A DNA stretch of 64,000 nt, from positions 1 through 64,000 of the forward strand of contig NZ_JACHXK010000013.1 in assembly GCF_014192105.1 (NCBI RefSeq), given 5' to 3'. Each line of letters starts with the position of its first letter. The stretch's first letter is position 1. This stretch comes from Paenibacillus phyllosphaerae. GTDB lineage: Bacteria > Bacillota > Bacilli > Paenibacillales > Paenibacillaceae. Below are positions 34,537-42,395 of this stretch, one piece after another. Made by a program: the position numbers and the translations under genes. The notes beneath the pieces were generated by a model. That model saw nothing but the letters and a program-made list of their open reading frames with translations. It did not search any database and was not told the DNA's origin.

Positions 34537-35868
34537 ATGAAAGTAATCGTTATTGGTTGTACACATGCCGGAACAGCAGCTATCACGCAAATGGTCAAAT
34601 ATCATCCTGAAGCGCAAATTACGGTCTATGAGCGTAACGACAACATTTCGTTCCTCTCGTGCGGCATTGCCCTCCATGTAGGCGGCGTCGTGAAGGAAGC
34701 CGACAAGCTGTTCTACGCAAGCCCTGCGCAGCTAGCCGAAGCCGGCGTAACGACGCACATGAAGCATGATGTACTCGCAGTCGATACGCAAGCCAAAACC
34801 GTTCATGTGCGCAATCTCGAGACCAATGAAGAACTGGTCGACACCTACGATAAGCTCGTTATGACGACCGGCTCGTGGCCGATCATCCCGAATCTGCCAG
34901 GCATCGAGCAAGAGAACATCCTGCTCTGCAAAAACTACGCCCACGCCCAGACGATTATCGAGAAGGCCAAACATGCGGACCGCATTACCGTCGTCGGTGC
35001 CGGCTACATCGGCATTGAGCTCGTCGAAGCGTTCGAGCTGCTTGGCAAAGAAGTCACCTTGATCGATAACATGGATCGGACGATGTTCAAGTACCTCGAT
35101 CCGGAATTCACGAACATGGCCGAGAGCGCGCTTGAAGAACACGACATCCGGCTTGCCTTGGGCAGAACGGTCATCGGCTTCGAAGGCAAACAAGGCCGCG
35201 TAACGCGGGTGCAAACGACGAATGGCGATTTCGATACCGATCTGGTTATTCTGTGCATCGGCTTCCGCCCGAATACCGAGCTGCTGAAAGGCCAAGTCGA
35301 TATGCTGCCGAACGGCGCCATCATCGTCGATGAATACATGCAGACGAGCAACCAAGACGTTTTCGCCGCAGGCGACAGCTGCGCGATCCACTACAACCCT
35401 ACTGGCACGCATGCCTATATCCCGCTGGCTACCAATGCCGTACGGATGGGAACGCTCGTGGCCCGCAACCTCGTGAAGCCAACCGTCCGCTACATGGGTA
35501 CGCAAGGTACATCGGGCATTAAGATCTACGATTACAATATCGCTTCGACCGGCATGACCGAGCAAGCCGCGCTCGCCGCAGACATGAAAGTGAAGGCCGT
35601 TACGCTGAACGAGAACTATCGTCCGGAGTTCATGCCAACCTTCGAGAAGGTGTTGCTGAAAGTCGTCTATATCGAGCAGACCGGCCGCATCATCGGAGCT
35701 CAGGTGCTGTCGAAAGTGGATCTGACACAGGCCATTAACACGCTGTCGGTGTGCATCCAGAACGGCATGACGATGGATGAGCTGAGCTTCGTGGACTTCT
35801 TCTTCCAACCGCACTATAACAAGCCATGGAACCTGCTGAACCAAGCGGGCCTCCAAGCCATCGGCTAA
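34537..35868 (+). CDS. nox: FAD-dependent NADH oxidase (water-forming Nox / CoA-disulfide reductase family)
   Basis: 443 aa pyridine nucleotide-disulfide oxidoreductase. FAD site MKVIVIGCTHAGTAA at the N-terminus, single redox-active Cys42 in NISFLSCGIAL, NADH site ITVVGAGYIGIELVEAF, and FAAGDSCAIHYN binding FAD. A lone active-site cysteine and the C-terminal dimer domain (DFFFQPHYNKPWNLLN) are shared by water-forming NADH oxidases and CoA-disulfide reductases; the length and SCGIAL context favour Nox, which reoxidises NADH under low oxygen. AGGAGG precedes the ATG. The upstream Fnr/Rex-like sites agree with redox control. Confidence 0.88.
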   Translation: MKVIVIGCTHAGTAAITQMVKYHPEAQITVYERNDNISFLSCGIALHVGGVVKEADKLFYASPAQLAEAGVTTHMKHDVLAVDTQAKTVHVRNLETNEELVDTYDKLVMTTGSWPIIPNLPGIEQENILLCKNYAHAQTIIEKAKHADRITVVGAGYIGIELVEAFELLGKEVTLIDNMDRTMFKYLDPEFTNMAESALEEHDIRLALGRTVIGFEGKQGRVTRVQTTNGDFDTDLVILCIGFRPNTELLKGQVDMLPNGAIIVDEYMQTSNQDVFAAGDSCAIHYNPTGTHAYIPLATNAVRMGTLVARNLVKPTVRYMGTQGTSGIKIYDYNIASTGMTEQAALAADMKVKAVTLNENYRPEFMPTFEKVLLKVVYIEQTGRIIGAQVLSKVDLTQAINTLSVCIQNGMTMDELSFVDFFFQPHYNKPWNLLNQAGLQAIG

Positions 35869-35910
35869 GCGCAACTGGGCTCGTCCCTTTGCGGGAACCG
35901 TATCTATGAA

Positions 35911-35945
35911 AAAGCCACCGGGGATTTACTCCCCGGTGGCACTTT
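35911..35945 (+). terminator. Intrinsic terminator after nox
   Basis: GCCACCGGGG (35914-35923) pairs perfectly with CCCCGGTGGC (35931-35940); AAAA precedes and ACTTTT follows. Confidence 0.88.
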
Positions 35946-36000
35946 TGCGTTTCGCGCTGCGCATACTGCAGTTACGCTTCTTGCTTAGAATGTACCTTGG

Positions 36001-36831
36001 TTACGCCAGTTGGATGCCCCGCTCGTGGAATTTTTGGGCAAGCGCCTTCCGCAGCTCGCGGCCAGCCCGCCAGTAATGGACATCCTTGACGAGACAGGTA
36101 ACCGTGTACTGCGCGCCAAGCTTATTGTCATCCAAGTCCGCCAGTCCGTACAGCTGCGGCGGCTCGAGCGGCTTGCCTTCGGCATCATGCAGGAACAGAT
36201 ACGGCATCGTGTCCGTCAGCTCTTCGGAGACGGCATGCACCGCTTCCTCGATCTCCGCCGGTTCCGTATCGAACGGGACCGATACGTTGACGATCGCCCG
36301 CATCCGCTCCCGATTGTAGTTCTGGCTCACCTTGATCTCCGAATTCTGAATGACGACCACGTGCTGCGCCCAAGTGCGGATCTTCGTCGCCCTCAGTCCA
36401 ACGCTCGTGACGGTGCCGTTAATCTGCCCGCTATTGATCGAGACATAATCCCCGACGGAGAACTGATCCTCGAAGATGATGAAGAAGCCCGTGATCAAAT
36501 CCTTCACCAGCGTCTGCGCGCCGAAGCCGACGGCAAGCCCGACTACGCCGGCACTGGCGATGATGGGAGCGATCTCGACGCCTATATTGCCCATGCACAT
36601 CAGCACCGCGATAATATACAGAATATAGCGGGTAAACGACATGAGCAGCGACTCTAGCGTCGCGCGCTGCTTCTCGTCGAGCCTCGTCAACTCGAACGTG
36701 CGGCGAATGACGCTTCGCCTTATTTTCAGAATAAACCAGGTCACGAACAAGATGATTGCGATCACGAGCACCTTGCTGCCCACAAGATGAAGGCGGTCCA
36801 GCCACAGCGTGCGATCCAGCCATTGCGGCAT
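36001..36831 (-). CDS. MscS-family small-conductance mechanosensitive channel
   Basis: 276 aa. Three TM segments in the first 120 residues, the third being the pore helix (IIASAGVVGLAVGFGAQTLVKD), followed by the Sm-like beta domain (FSVGDYVSINSGQINGTVTSVGLRATKIRTW) and the C-terminal alpha/beta domain. It releases solutes on hypo-osmotic shock. GGAGGGGGAAAG precedes the ATG. Length and layout resemble YkuT/YhdY-like Bacillus channels. Confidence 0.93.
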   Translation of the reverse strand: MPQWLDRTLWLDRLHLVGSKVLVIAIILFVTWFILKIRRSVIRRTFELTRLDEKQRATLESLLMSFTRYILYIIAVLMCMGNIGVEIAPIIASAGVVGLAVGFGAQTLVKDLITGFFIIFEDQFSVGDYVSINSGQINGTVTSVGLRATKIRTWAQHVVVIQNSEIKVSQNYNRERMRAIVNVSVPFDTEPAEIEEAVHAVSEELTDTMPYLFLHDAEGKPLEPPQLYGLADLDDNKLGAQYTVTCLVKDVHYWRAGRELRKALAQKFHERGIQLA

Positions 36832-36905
36832 CGCTTTCCCCCTCCTTCGCCCACGCGCCTTGTCTACCTTCTACTTAACGCATTAAGCTGTGGGCGTAAA
36901 CGGGA

Positions 36906-37141
36906 GGAAAGCTCATTGGTTTGCGTTCACAATCGCAGGATTGGAAATGCAGCATTGAGCGATGAGAAAGCTCATTGGTTTGCGTTCGCAATCGTAAGGT
37001 TGGGAATGCAGCATTGAGCGATGAGAAAGCTCATTGGTTTGCGTTCGCAATCGTAAGGTTGGGAATGCAGCATTGAGCGATGACAAAGCTCATTGGTTTG
37101 CGTTCGCAATCGTAAGGTTGGGAATGCAGCATTGAGCGACA
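36906..37141. repeat. Four-copy 59-bp stem-loop tandem repeat (family F2)
   Basis: GCTCATTGG starts at 36911, 36970, 37029 and 37088, an exact 59-bp period. Each unit begins GCTCA and ends TGAGC (outer stem), and contains TTTGCGTTCGCAATCG and GGGAATGCAGCATTGAG. Read on the minus strand, the unit aligns with the array at 49150-49467. The array starts directly after the stop codon of the minus-strand NlpC/P60 gene, so it would form its 3' UTR. Short ORFs inside follow the repeat and are not genes. Confidence 0.9.
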
Positions 37142-37145
37142 ACTA

Positions 37146-38273
37146 TTAATAAGCGACGCGTCTTGCTCTTATATACCGTTTGGACCAAGAGCCGGAATTC
37201 ATCGAGGATACGTGGACTCCGCCCGCTCCATAAGTATGGATCATGTTGCCGCCGCCGATATAGATTCCGACGTGACCGATCACGTTATCTGTTTTGAATC
37301 GGCCCGGAACGGAGAAGAATACGAGATCGCCCTTCTGAAGATTGGCGCGGCCCACGAAGATCCCCTGCGTCCCCTGATTACGGGATACACGATTCAAGCG
37401 GACACCGTACTTGCCGAACACGTATTGCGTAAAGCTGGAGCAATCGAACCGTCTGGTCTTGGAATACGGTCCCGCGCCGAACAGATACGGCACACCACGA
37501 TATTTCATCGCCGTCTGGATAAGCGCGGCAATATCAATGTTCGGCAGGCCTGCGGCCAACGTCCGGATGCCGCCGTTGGTGCTTCCGGCTTGATTGAGCT
37601 TGCCTGGTCCCACATCCATGATGGAATCCTTCAGCGGATCATCAGGATCCTCGCCGAAGAATGGCGGTCCCTCCGGTGCGTCGCCGTCTTCTATATTGTC
37701 CATGGTAATGTCGTCGTCGGTCAACGCGCTCAGCTTCAGATCGGTGCCATCCTCCATATAACGGATGTCGCGTTCGAATAGATCGATCAGCGTGGACTCC
37801 GGCAAGTACACCTTCTCATCTTCAATCACCGGCGCTTCGGACAATAACAGCGTCTCGCCTTCGCGCTCCGCCTTATTCGAGCCGATCGTCAGCTTATAGA
37901 GCGGATCGATCCCGCCGATCCAGATTTCTTTGTTATCCTCGGAGATCGTCATCTGATACCCGATCACCTGCAGCAGCTCGCCGAGCGGAACGAGGATCCG
38001 GCCTTGGACGAGCCGGGTCGGAATCCGTGCTTCTTTATCCGTCACCTGCAGCATGCCGATACGCTTGACGTCTTTGCCATTAGCGCCATCCTTGGACTGC
38101 GCTTTCGTTGTTCCGCCTTTTGCCGATGTACTTGCCTTGTCAGCGGTCTGCCCGCTCTTCTCCGTGTTCTTCTGCCCTGTATCGTTGCTGTCCGCGGTTG
38201 CGCAAGCCGACAGCAGCAGGATGAGCATCATGAAGGAAAGTCCGACCGCAATCGTTCGTTTTGTACCTACCAT
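37146..38273 (-). CDS. NlpC/P60 cell-wall endopeptidase lipoprotein with copper-amine-oxidase-N-like domain
   Basis: 375 aa lipoprotein. Lipobox LLSAC gives lipidated Cys24, followed by a low-complexity Thr/Lys/Gly linker. Residues about 75-185 match the copper amine oxidase N-terminal-like domain (ARIPTRLVQGRILVPLGELL), a stalk follows, and 245-375 is an NlpC/P60 gamma-D-glutamyl-diamino acid endopeptidase with Cys278 (FDCSSFTQYVFGKYG), His334 (IGHVGIYIGGG) and His346. It should cut peptidoglycan stem peptides at the cell surface. AGGGGTGCC precedes the ATG. Confidence 0.92.
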   Translation of the reverse strand: MVGTKRTIAVGLSFMMLILLLSACATADSNDTGQKNTEKSGQTADKASTSAKGGTTKAQSKDGANGKDVKRIGMLQVTDKEARIPTRLVQGRILVPLGELLQVIGYQMTISEDNKEIWIGGIDPLYKLTIGSNKAEREGETLLLSEAPVIEDEKVYLPESTLIDLFERDIRYMEDGTDLKLSALTDDDITMDNIEDGDAPEGPPFFGEDPDDPLKDSIMDVGPGKLNQAGSTNGGIRTLAAGLPNIDIAALIQTAMKYRGVPYLFGAGPYSKTRRFDCSSFTQYVFGKYGVRLNRVSRNQGTQGIFVGRANLQKGDLVFFSVPGRFKTDNVIGHVGIYIGGGNMIHTYGAGGVHVSSMNSGSWSKRYIRARRVAY

Positions 38274-38375
38274 GTTAAGGCACCCCTGTATCTGTGATGT
38301 GATTCGAAGATAGCATCACCAGCGGCACCAATCTTATGCGGCACGTTCAGCGTGCATAACGCTATTTAAAATGAA

Positions 38376-38399
38376 GCAACCGCCCTGATCGGCGGTTGT
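38376..38399 (-). terminator. Terminator of the DinB/YfiT gene
   Basis: GCAACCGCC pairs with GGCGGTTGT across a 6-nt loop; the minus strand continues TTCATTTT. Confidence 0.65.
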
Positions 38400-38415
38400 T
38401 CGTAAGCCCGTTAGA

Positions 38416-38943
38416 TTACCAGCCTTTGCGCGCTCGCAGGCTGGTGATATGGGCAGCGTGATGGTTGCCATGCCACGCGTAAGTGCCCAGATTGTAATCG
38501 AGCGGAATCGTTCGCTGCGATTCGGGATGGTAGAAGCTCCGCTCGAAGTCCGCGTCGCTCATGGCATGAAGCAGATGGACCCAGCGCTCATGCAGCGCCT
38601 CGAGCAGATGCAGGGAAAGCTCGATCGGCGCCGTCGCCGTGTCGGCAAGCTCCGCCCAGCGCTTCTCGCTGTAAGGCTTCACCGTCGGCTTGTCCTCGGT
38701 AAGCGCAAGTTTGAACCGGATGAAGCTGTTCATATGGCTATCCGCCAGATGATGAACGACCTGCCGGACGGTCCATCCTCCGTCACGGTATGGCGTATCG
38801 AGCTGCGCTTCGCTCAAGCCCTCGATCGCAAGCCGAAGCTTGCCGGGCAGCTGCCCGATCTCCTTTATCCACAGCTCCCGCTGCCCAGCCGTAATCGGCC
38901 CTTCCTGCTCAAAATGCCCGATCGGAAATCGGTAATCTTCCAT
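38416..38943 (-). CDS. DinB/YfiT-type metal-dependent (bacillithiol) transferase
   Basis: 175 aa four-helix-bundle protein of the DinB/YfiT group. The triad of metal-binding histidines is expected from RQVVHHLADSHMNSF (His64/65) and AWHGNHHAAHI (His161/162 and His165). The start RFPIGHFE and middle FIRFKLALTEDKPTVKPY closely follow YfiT/BstA-like proteins, several of which transfer bacillithiol. The frame runs up to 39096, but ATG 38943 has AGGGGGAT 7 nt upstream. It lies 13 nt after the thioredoxin-like gene and is probably co-transcribed. Confidence 0.9.
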   Translation of the reverse strand: MEDYRFPIGHFEQEGPITAGQRELWIKEIGQLPGKLRLAIEGLSEAQLDTPYRDGGWTVRQVVHHLADSHMNSFIRFKLALTEDKPTVKPYSEKRWAELADTATAPIELSLHLLEALHERWVHLLHAMSDADFERSFYHPESQRTIPLDYNLGTYAWHGNHHAAHITSLRARKGW

Positions 38944-38956
38944 TACATATCCCCCT

Positions 38957-39277
38957 TTAGCGTTCGGATCGCAGCAGCTCGAACAGGTAATCGACGCCAT
39001 GCATCGCGTACGTCTGCTGCACCGGCTCCCCGTCCTCGAGCACAACCAAACATGGCACGCTTGCAATCTGCCACTTCGTACGCAGCTGAACCGCATAATT
39101 AATGTTGATTTTGCGGATCGGAATGGACTTTCCCGCAGCTTCGACCACCTGCAGTATCCGCTCGGTGATCTTGCATGTGCCGCATAGCGGCGTCACGAAC
39201 AGCAGCGCTTCGCGCTTCGTATCCCCGCCTGCCGCGCTTAGCCACTCTTTCTCCGTAATCTCCGTCAGTTCCTTCAT
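38957..39277 (-). CDS. Thioredoxin-like protein with CGTC motif
   Basis: 106 aa thioredoxin fold. Active-site Cys32-Gly-Thr-Cys35 in FVTPLCGTCKI and cis-proline Pro75 in IASVPCL, followed by an extra Cys76. CGTC differs from the CGPC of major thioredoxins, so a specialised disulfide or bacilliredoxin-like role is possible. Gene order with the DinB/YfiT gene downstream suggests thiol metabolism. GGGGCC-type site upstream. Confidence 0.85.
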   Translation of the reverse strand: MKELTEITEKEWLSAAGGDTKREALLFVTPLCGTCKITERILQVVEAAGKSIPIRKININYAVQLRTKWQIASVPCLVVLEDGEPVQQTYAMHGVDYLFELLRSER

Positions 39278-39313
39278 GGTGCACGGCCCCTAATCGTAAA
39301 ATATCTTCTTCTC

Positions 39314-39871
39314 TTAATGATACGCGATGTCGTAGTCGGAAACCTGCCCTTGATCGAATGAAATCACGAGCAGCGCTTCTTTCATGGAAAAGAAACCGGC
39401 GCCGCCTAAATAATAGGACAGCTGATGCTGGGGCTCCTTCACTTCTTGGCTTGGCGACCCGAGCAGTACGTGCACTTCCTCCGGCGAACGTCCCTTGAGC
39501 TTGTGGCGGTCCAGCATATGATCGACCATAACCATCCTGCTGCTCGGTTCGCTCGCCCACCGCTCAGCGTCAAAATGCGAGTTCAGCTCATTGCCGGTTA
39601 TTTTGTACACGGAATAGGAGGTGACCAGCATACCGAATGCTAGCCCGCCTATAAGGAATGACCTGGCATAACGCGCAGCCTTCTTGTTCTTGTAATAGGT
39701 GACACTGCCCAGTACCCAGAGCCCAAGCGGAAGCAGTGTGATGACAATCGCCGGCGGCGTCAACGTCACGAATAGAAAGTCGACGGCGAGATTGATCAGC
39801 GTATAGACGCCGATATAGACGGCCAAGCCGAATAGATAGATGATCGGAATGAGGAAAGACCATCGGCGCAT
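39314..39871 (-). CDS. Hypothetical membrane protein with C-terminal soluble domain
   Basis: 185 aa, not recognised. Three hydrophobic segments (about 6-34, 40-58, 71-90) are followed by a soluble domain of about 90 residues containing HKLKGRSPEEVHVLLGSPSQ and QLSYYLGGAGFFS, a pattern that recalls the BamE/SmpA-type fold in which a helix is followed by LGxP. A functional link is not claimed. AAGGGG precedes the ATG. A perfect 18-bp palindrome lies between it and the next gene upstream. Confidence 0.7.
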   Translation of the reverse strand: MRRWSFLIPIIYLFGLAVYIGVYTLINLAVDFLFVTLTPPAIVITLLPLGLWVLGSVTYYKNKKAARYARSFLIGGLAFGMLVTSYSVYKITGNELNSHFDAERWASEPSSRMVMVDHMLDRHKLKGRSPEEVHVLLGSPSQEVKEPQHQLSYYLGGAGFFSMKEALLVISFDQGQVSDYDIAYH

Positions 39872-39890
39872 AGAAAAACCCCTTAAGCCT

Positions 39891-39908
39891 CGCTAGAACA
39901 TGTTCTAG
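39891..39908. other. Perfect 18-bp palindrome
   Basis: GCTAGAACATGTTCTAGC spans the stop codon of the GNAT gene ending at 39905. It could form a small hairpin or bind a dimeric regulator of the gene starting at 39871. Its core (GAAC-2-GTTC) has the wrong spacing for a Bacillus LexA box. Confidence 0.5.
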
Positions 39909-40462
39909 CCGCGGCGCTGCTCGTAATCCCGCTTCAGCTGACCGAAGATAACAGCGTCGACGAATTTCCCTTTCTCGTAGAAATAGTCTCGCAGCAGCCC
40001 TTCTTCCGCAAATCCGACCTTCTTCAGCAACTTGTGAGAGCTGATATTGGCCGGATCGATATAGGCGTTGATCCGGTTCAGCCCAAGCGACTCGAACCCG
40101 TAGGCGATAATAGCCGATGCGGCCTCCGTCATGATCCCTCGCTGCCAATATGCGGGCGCAAGCTCGTAGCCCAGCTCGGCCCGGTAGTGCTCCTTTTCCC
40201 ATTGGTGGAAGCCGCAAGACCCGAGAAGCTGATCCTCCGCTCCTTTCAGCGTAATCCCCCAGCGGTAACCTTTGCCTTCCTCATAGCGTTGGTTGAACAT
40301 CGCGATTAAGTCGGAGGCTTGCTTCACTTCGGTGAAACTCTCGAGATCATAGTATTGCGTCACTTCGTCCTTGGAAAAATAATCGAACATGGCCGGCGCA
40401 TCCTCCTCGACCATCTTCCGCAGTACAAGGCGCTTCGTCTCTAAGCGCGGAAATGTTGGCAT
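39905..40462 (-). CDS. GNAT acetyltransferase, RimJ/RimL type
   Basis: 185 aa. Begins PRLETKRLVLRKMVEEDAPAMF and contains YRAELGYELAPAYWQRGIMTEA (acetyl-CoA loop) and NRINAYIDPANISSHKLLKKVGFAEEG, all typical of ribosomal-protein-alanine acetyltransferase-like GNATs. Target unknown. GAGGAG lies 7-8 nt before the ATG. Confidence 0.9.
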   Translation of the reverse strand: MPTFPRLETKRLVLRKMVEEDAPAMFDYFSKDEVTQYYDLESFTEVKQASDLIAMFNQRYEEGKGYRWGITLKGAEDQLLGSCGFHQWEKEHYRAELGYELAPAYWQRGIMTEAASAIIAYGFESLGLNRINAYIDPANISSHKLLKKVGFAEEGLLRDYFYEKGKFVDAVIFGQLKRDYEQRRG

Positions 40463-40556
40463 GGTGCATACTCCTCTCCCATTGATGTGTCGTACTATTT
40501 CGGTCAGCGTACTCCGCAGCGTATTGATTGTAGTTCACGATTGGGCATACGCTCGC

Positions 40557-41123
40557 TCATCGCCGTTTGCGTCTTGCCATTAGACGCGAATAGCCGAGCA
40601 ACAGCAGACCCGCCAGAAGCAGCAGCGGAATGCTTATGAGCAGTCCCCTCAACCATAACGGTCGGAAGTCATCCTCTAGCGATACTTTATTCGTCGGCGT
40701 AGTTCCTGTCCCAAGCTGTTCGAGGTCTAGACTCGCTTGGCTGATCTCCGCACTGCGGCCGCAATTGATGACGTACAGCTCATCTTTTTTCGTATAGGGG
40801 TACAGCAAGTATTCTCGTCCCTGCTCGAATTCGAATTGGCAGCTGCTCCAAGTTGTCCGAACGATAACCTGCGAATCCGTAACGCCCTTCCAAGCTTGCG
40901 TGACTTCCAAAAGGACGACATCTTCGCCTTCGGACCGATCCTGTTTCATCTGGATGACTTTGCCCGTGAAGGCTGCCGAGCTCTCGTCGACAGCAGCTTG
41001 GGCATTAGGCGGTATACCGCAATCGCAGGCATAGATCCGCTCGCCCGGCCAAAGCGAAAGCACTGTACTCATCCCAAGCACCATAGCCAGCAACAACACT
41101 AACCGTCGGTAACGTCTAGTCAT
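40557..41123 (-). CDS. TIMP/NTR-like secreted protein with C-terminal membrane anchor
   Basis: 188 aa. A signal peptide (about 7-30) ends just before YACDCG, placing Cys33 and Cys35 at the mature N-terminus as in bacterial tissue-inhibitor-of-metalloprotease-like (NTR fold) proteins; [11 protein letters not shown] and [15 protein letters not shown] agree, and further cysteines ([16 protein letters not shown]) may form disulfides. A C-terminal TM helix ([18 protein letters not shown]) and basic tail anchor it. The longer frame to 41246 is rejected. The ATG overlaps the fosB stop by 8 nt, suggesting coupling. Role unknown. Confidence 0.8.
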   Translation of the reverse strand: MTRRYRRLVLLLAMVLGMSTVLSLWPGERIYACDCGIPPNAQAAVDESSAAFTGKVIQMKQDRSEGEDVVLLEVTQAWKGVTDSQVIVRTTWSSCQFEFEQGREYLLYPYTKKDELYVINCGRSAEISQASLDLEQLGTGTTPTNKVSLEDDFRPLWLRGLLISIPLLLLAGLLLLGYSRLMARRKRR

Positions 41124-41535
41124 AGAACACCATATGGTCTTTCGTCTCCCGGTAATAGGCGAGCCGATCCTCGAGCGTACCGGTATGGAACTCGAACCGA
41201 TGGCCGTCCGGATCGAGAAAATAAACCGACCTCCGGTCGCGTTCATCCCGCTCGCGTCCTGGGAGCACGCGAACCTTCAGCTCGTGCAGCCGCGCTACGG
41301 CTTCATCGAACTCCTCGTCTCGGACCGTGAACGCCATATGCGTGTACGTCGACGGCATTTCTTCACGAGGCACATCCTCTTGGTTGAGCGCAATCCATAG
41401 TCCCTGCAGATCAAAGTACGCCAGCTTGCGACCGGTGACGAGCAGCTTCGCCCCGAATACATCCCGATAGAAAGCGATCGACCGCTCCAGATCCGCTACC
41501 GAAAAACAAAGATGGTTGATGCCTTGAAGCTGCAT
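41116..41535 (-). CDS. fosB: Fosfomycin resistance metallothiol transferase FosB
   Basis: 139 aa VOC-fold enzyme that opens the fosfomycin epoxide with bacillithiol (or cysteine). Metal ligands His8 (GINHLCFSV), His66 (TYTHMAF) and Glu115 (HRFEFHTGT) are in the FosB positions, and [20 protein letters not shown] is the family signature. Near-identical layout and length to Bacillus FosB. GGAGGAG precedes the ATG. A chromosomal intrinsic-resistance context is likely; no mobile element is nearby. Confidence 0.95.
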   Translation of the reverse strand: MQLQGINHLCFSVADLERSIAFYRDVFGAKLLVTGRKLAYFDLQGLWIALNQEDVPREEMPSTYTHMAFTVRDEEFDEAVARLHELKVRVLPGRERDERDRRSVYFLDPDGHRFEFHTGTLEDRLAYYRETKDHMVFYD

Positions 41536-41644
41536 GATTCACACTCCTCCTCGCAATCTTTGCCCCGCCTAACCATTCTTGGTTACAAACGTCTCCTTCT
41601 ATCAAAAGGTTCCACGATCATCCATTCGCCATTAGCGCTTTTGC

Positions 41645-42139
41645 CTATACGAGCAACTCGAACTCCAACTCATGCTCGATTGGAATGCCGCCATGTCCGA
41701 TGAGCGGAATTTGCGGCTTCATCCGTCTTGCCTCATGAACCGCCCCCGGGTACAACGCCTTCATCGTATAGCCGCGGCGCTGATAGAACCGCATGGCAGG
41801 CACATTGTCGTTCGTCGTAATGAACCAGATCCGCTTAATCCCCGTCGCTGCGGCGAACGTCTGCAGGTGGGTAAGCAGCAGGCTGCCGAAGCCTTGCCCT
41901 TCCTCCAGACTGTCGAGCGAGACCATCTCGAGCTCGTCCACCACGATCTCGTACGTCAATAACGCCGCAAGTTGTCCATGCTCATCCAGTACGACAAAAC
42001 CCGGAAGCTTGTTCATCTCGTGCTGCTTGCCGCGCGTCACCATCACCGATGATCCCCAATGCCTAGTAATGATAGCCGTTACTTCGTCGCGATCGCCATC
42101 TTCAATTGCCCTTACAACAATCGGATGCCTCTGATTCAT
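41645..42139 (-). CDS. GNAT acetyltransferase
   Basis: 164 aa. The acetyl-CoA loop reads LEEGQGFGSLLLTHLQ, followed by IKRIWFITTNDNVPAMRFYQRRGY, standard for GNAT proteins. GTG 42148 and ATG 42145 are also in frame; ATG 42139 is preferred because GAGGTGA lies 5 nt upstream. Substrate unknown. Confidence 0.88.
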   Translation of the reverse strand: MNQRHPIVVRAIEDGDRDEVTAIITRHWGSSVMVTRGKQHEMNKLPGFVVLDEHGQLAALLTYEIVVDELEMVSLDSLEEGQGFGSLLLTHLQTFAAATGIKRIWFITTNDNVPAMRFYQRRGYTMKALYPGAVHEARRMKPQIPLIGHGGIPIEHELEFELLV

Positions 42140-42217
42140 TACCATCACCTCGCTTAGGTGTGTCTATCTTGTAATTCTCCTTCGCGAGACCTTTTTCCTG
42201 TTTTACCCATTTAAGTG

Positions 42218-42260
42218 GTATGCAGAATTCGTCTACTTCTTCGAACAGAGACGAGATACG
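42218..42260 (-). repeat. Isolated relative of the F2-array sequence
   Basis: Read on the minus strand, GTCTCTGTTCGAAGAAG then GACGAATTCTGCATAC closely matches the atypical segment at 49319-49354 of the 49-kb repeat array. It sits between the terminator of the giant surface protein gene and the GNAT gene. Confidence 0.6.
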
Positions 42261-42262
42261 TA

Positions 42263-42302
42263 ATAAAAACACCCTCCCCCTGCCGCCGGCAGGAAGAAGG
42301 TG
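42263..42302 (-). terminator. Terminator of the giant SLH-GH16 gene
   Basis: On the minus strand CACCTTCTTCCTGCCG pairs with CGGCAGGGGGAGGGTG (two to three mismatches) and is followed by TTTTTATT. The 90 nt between stop codon and hairpin carry four TGAAGCAA motifs (at 42321, 42347, 42373, 42388). Confidence 0.8.
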
Positions 42303-42395
42303 CTTGGCTGTTCGAACGGGTTGCTTCACTACTACTGCCCAACAGATTGCTTCATTACTATCGTTCATCTAGTTGCTTCACTCATCATTGCTTCA

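Noticed and set aside
38944..39096. N-terminal extension of the DinB/YfiT protein
   Set aside because: Cys/Arg-rich and overlapping the thioredoxin-like gene in another frame; the AGGGGGAT site marks ATG 38943.
39891..39908. Palindrome as a LexA (SOS) box
   Set aside because: Bacillus LexA needs CGAAC-N4-GTTCG; here the two half-sites are only 2 nt apart.
41124..41246. N-terminal extension of the TIMP-like protein
   Set aside because: Overlaps fosB in another frame; the signal peptide begins at ATG 41123.
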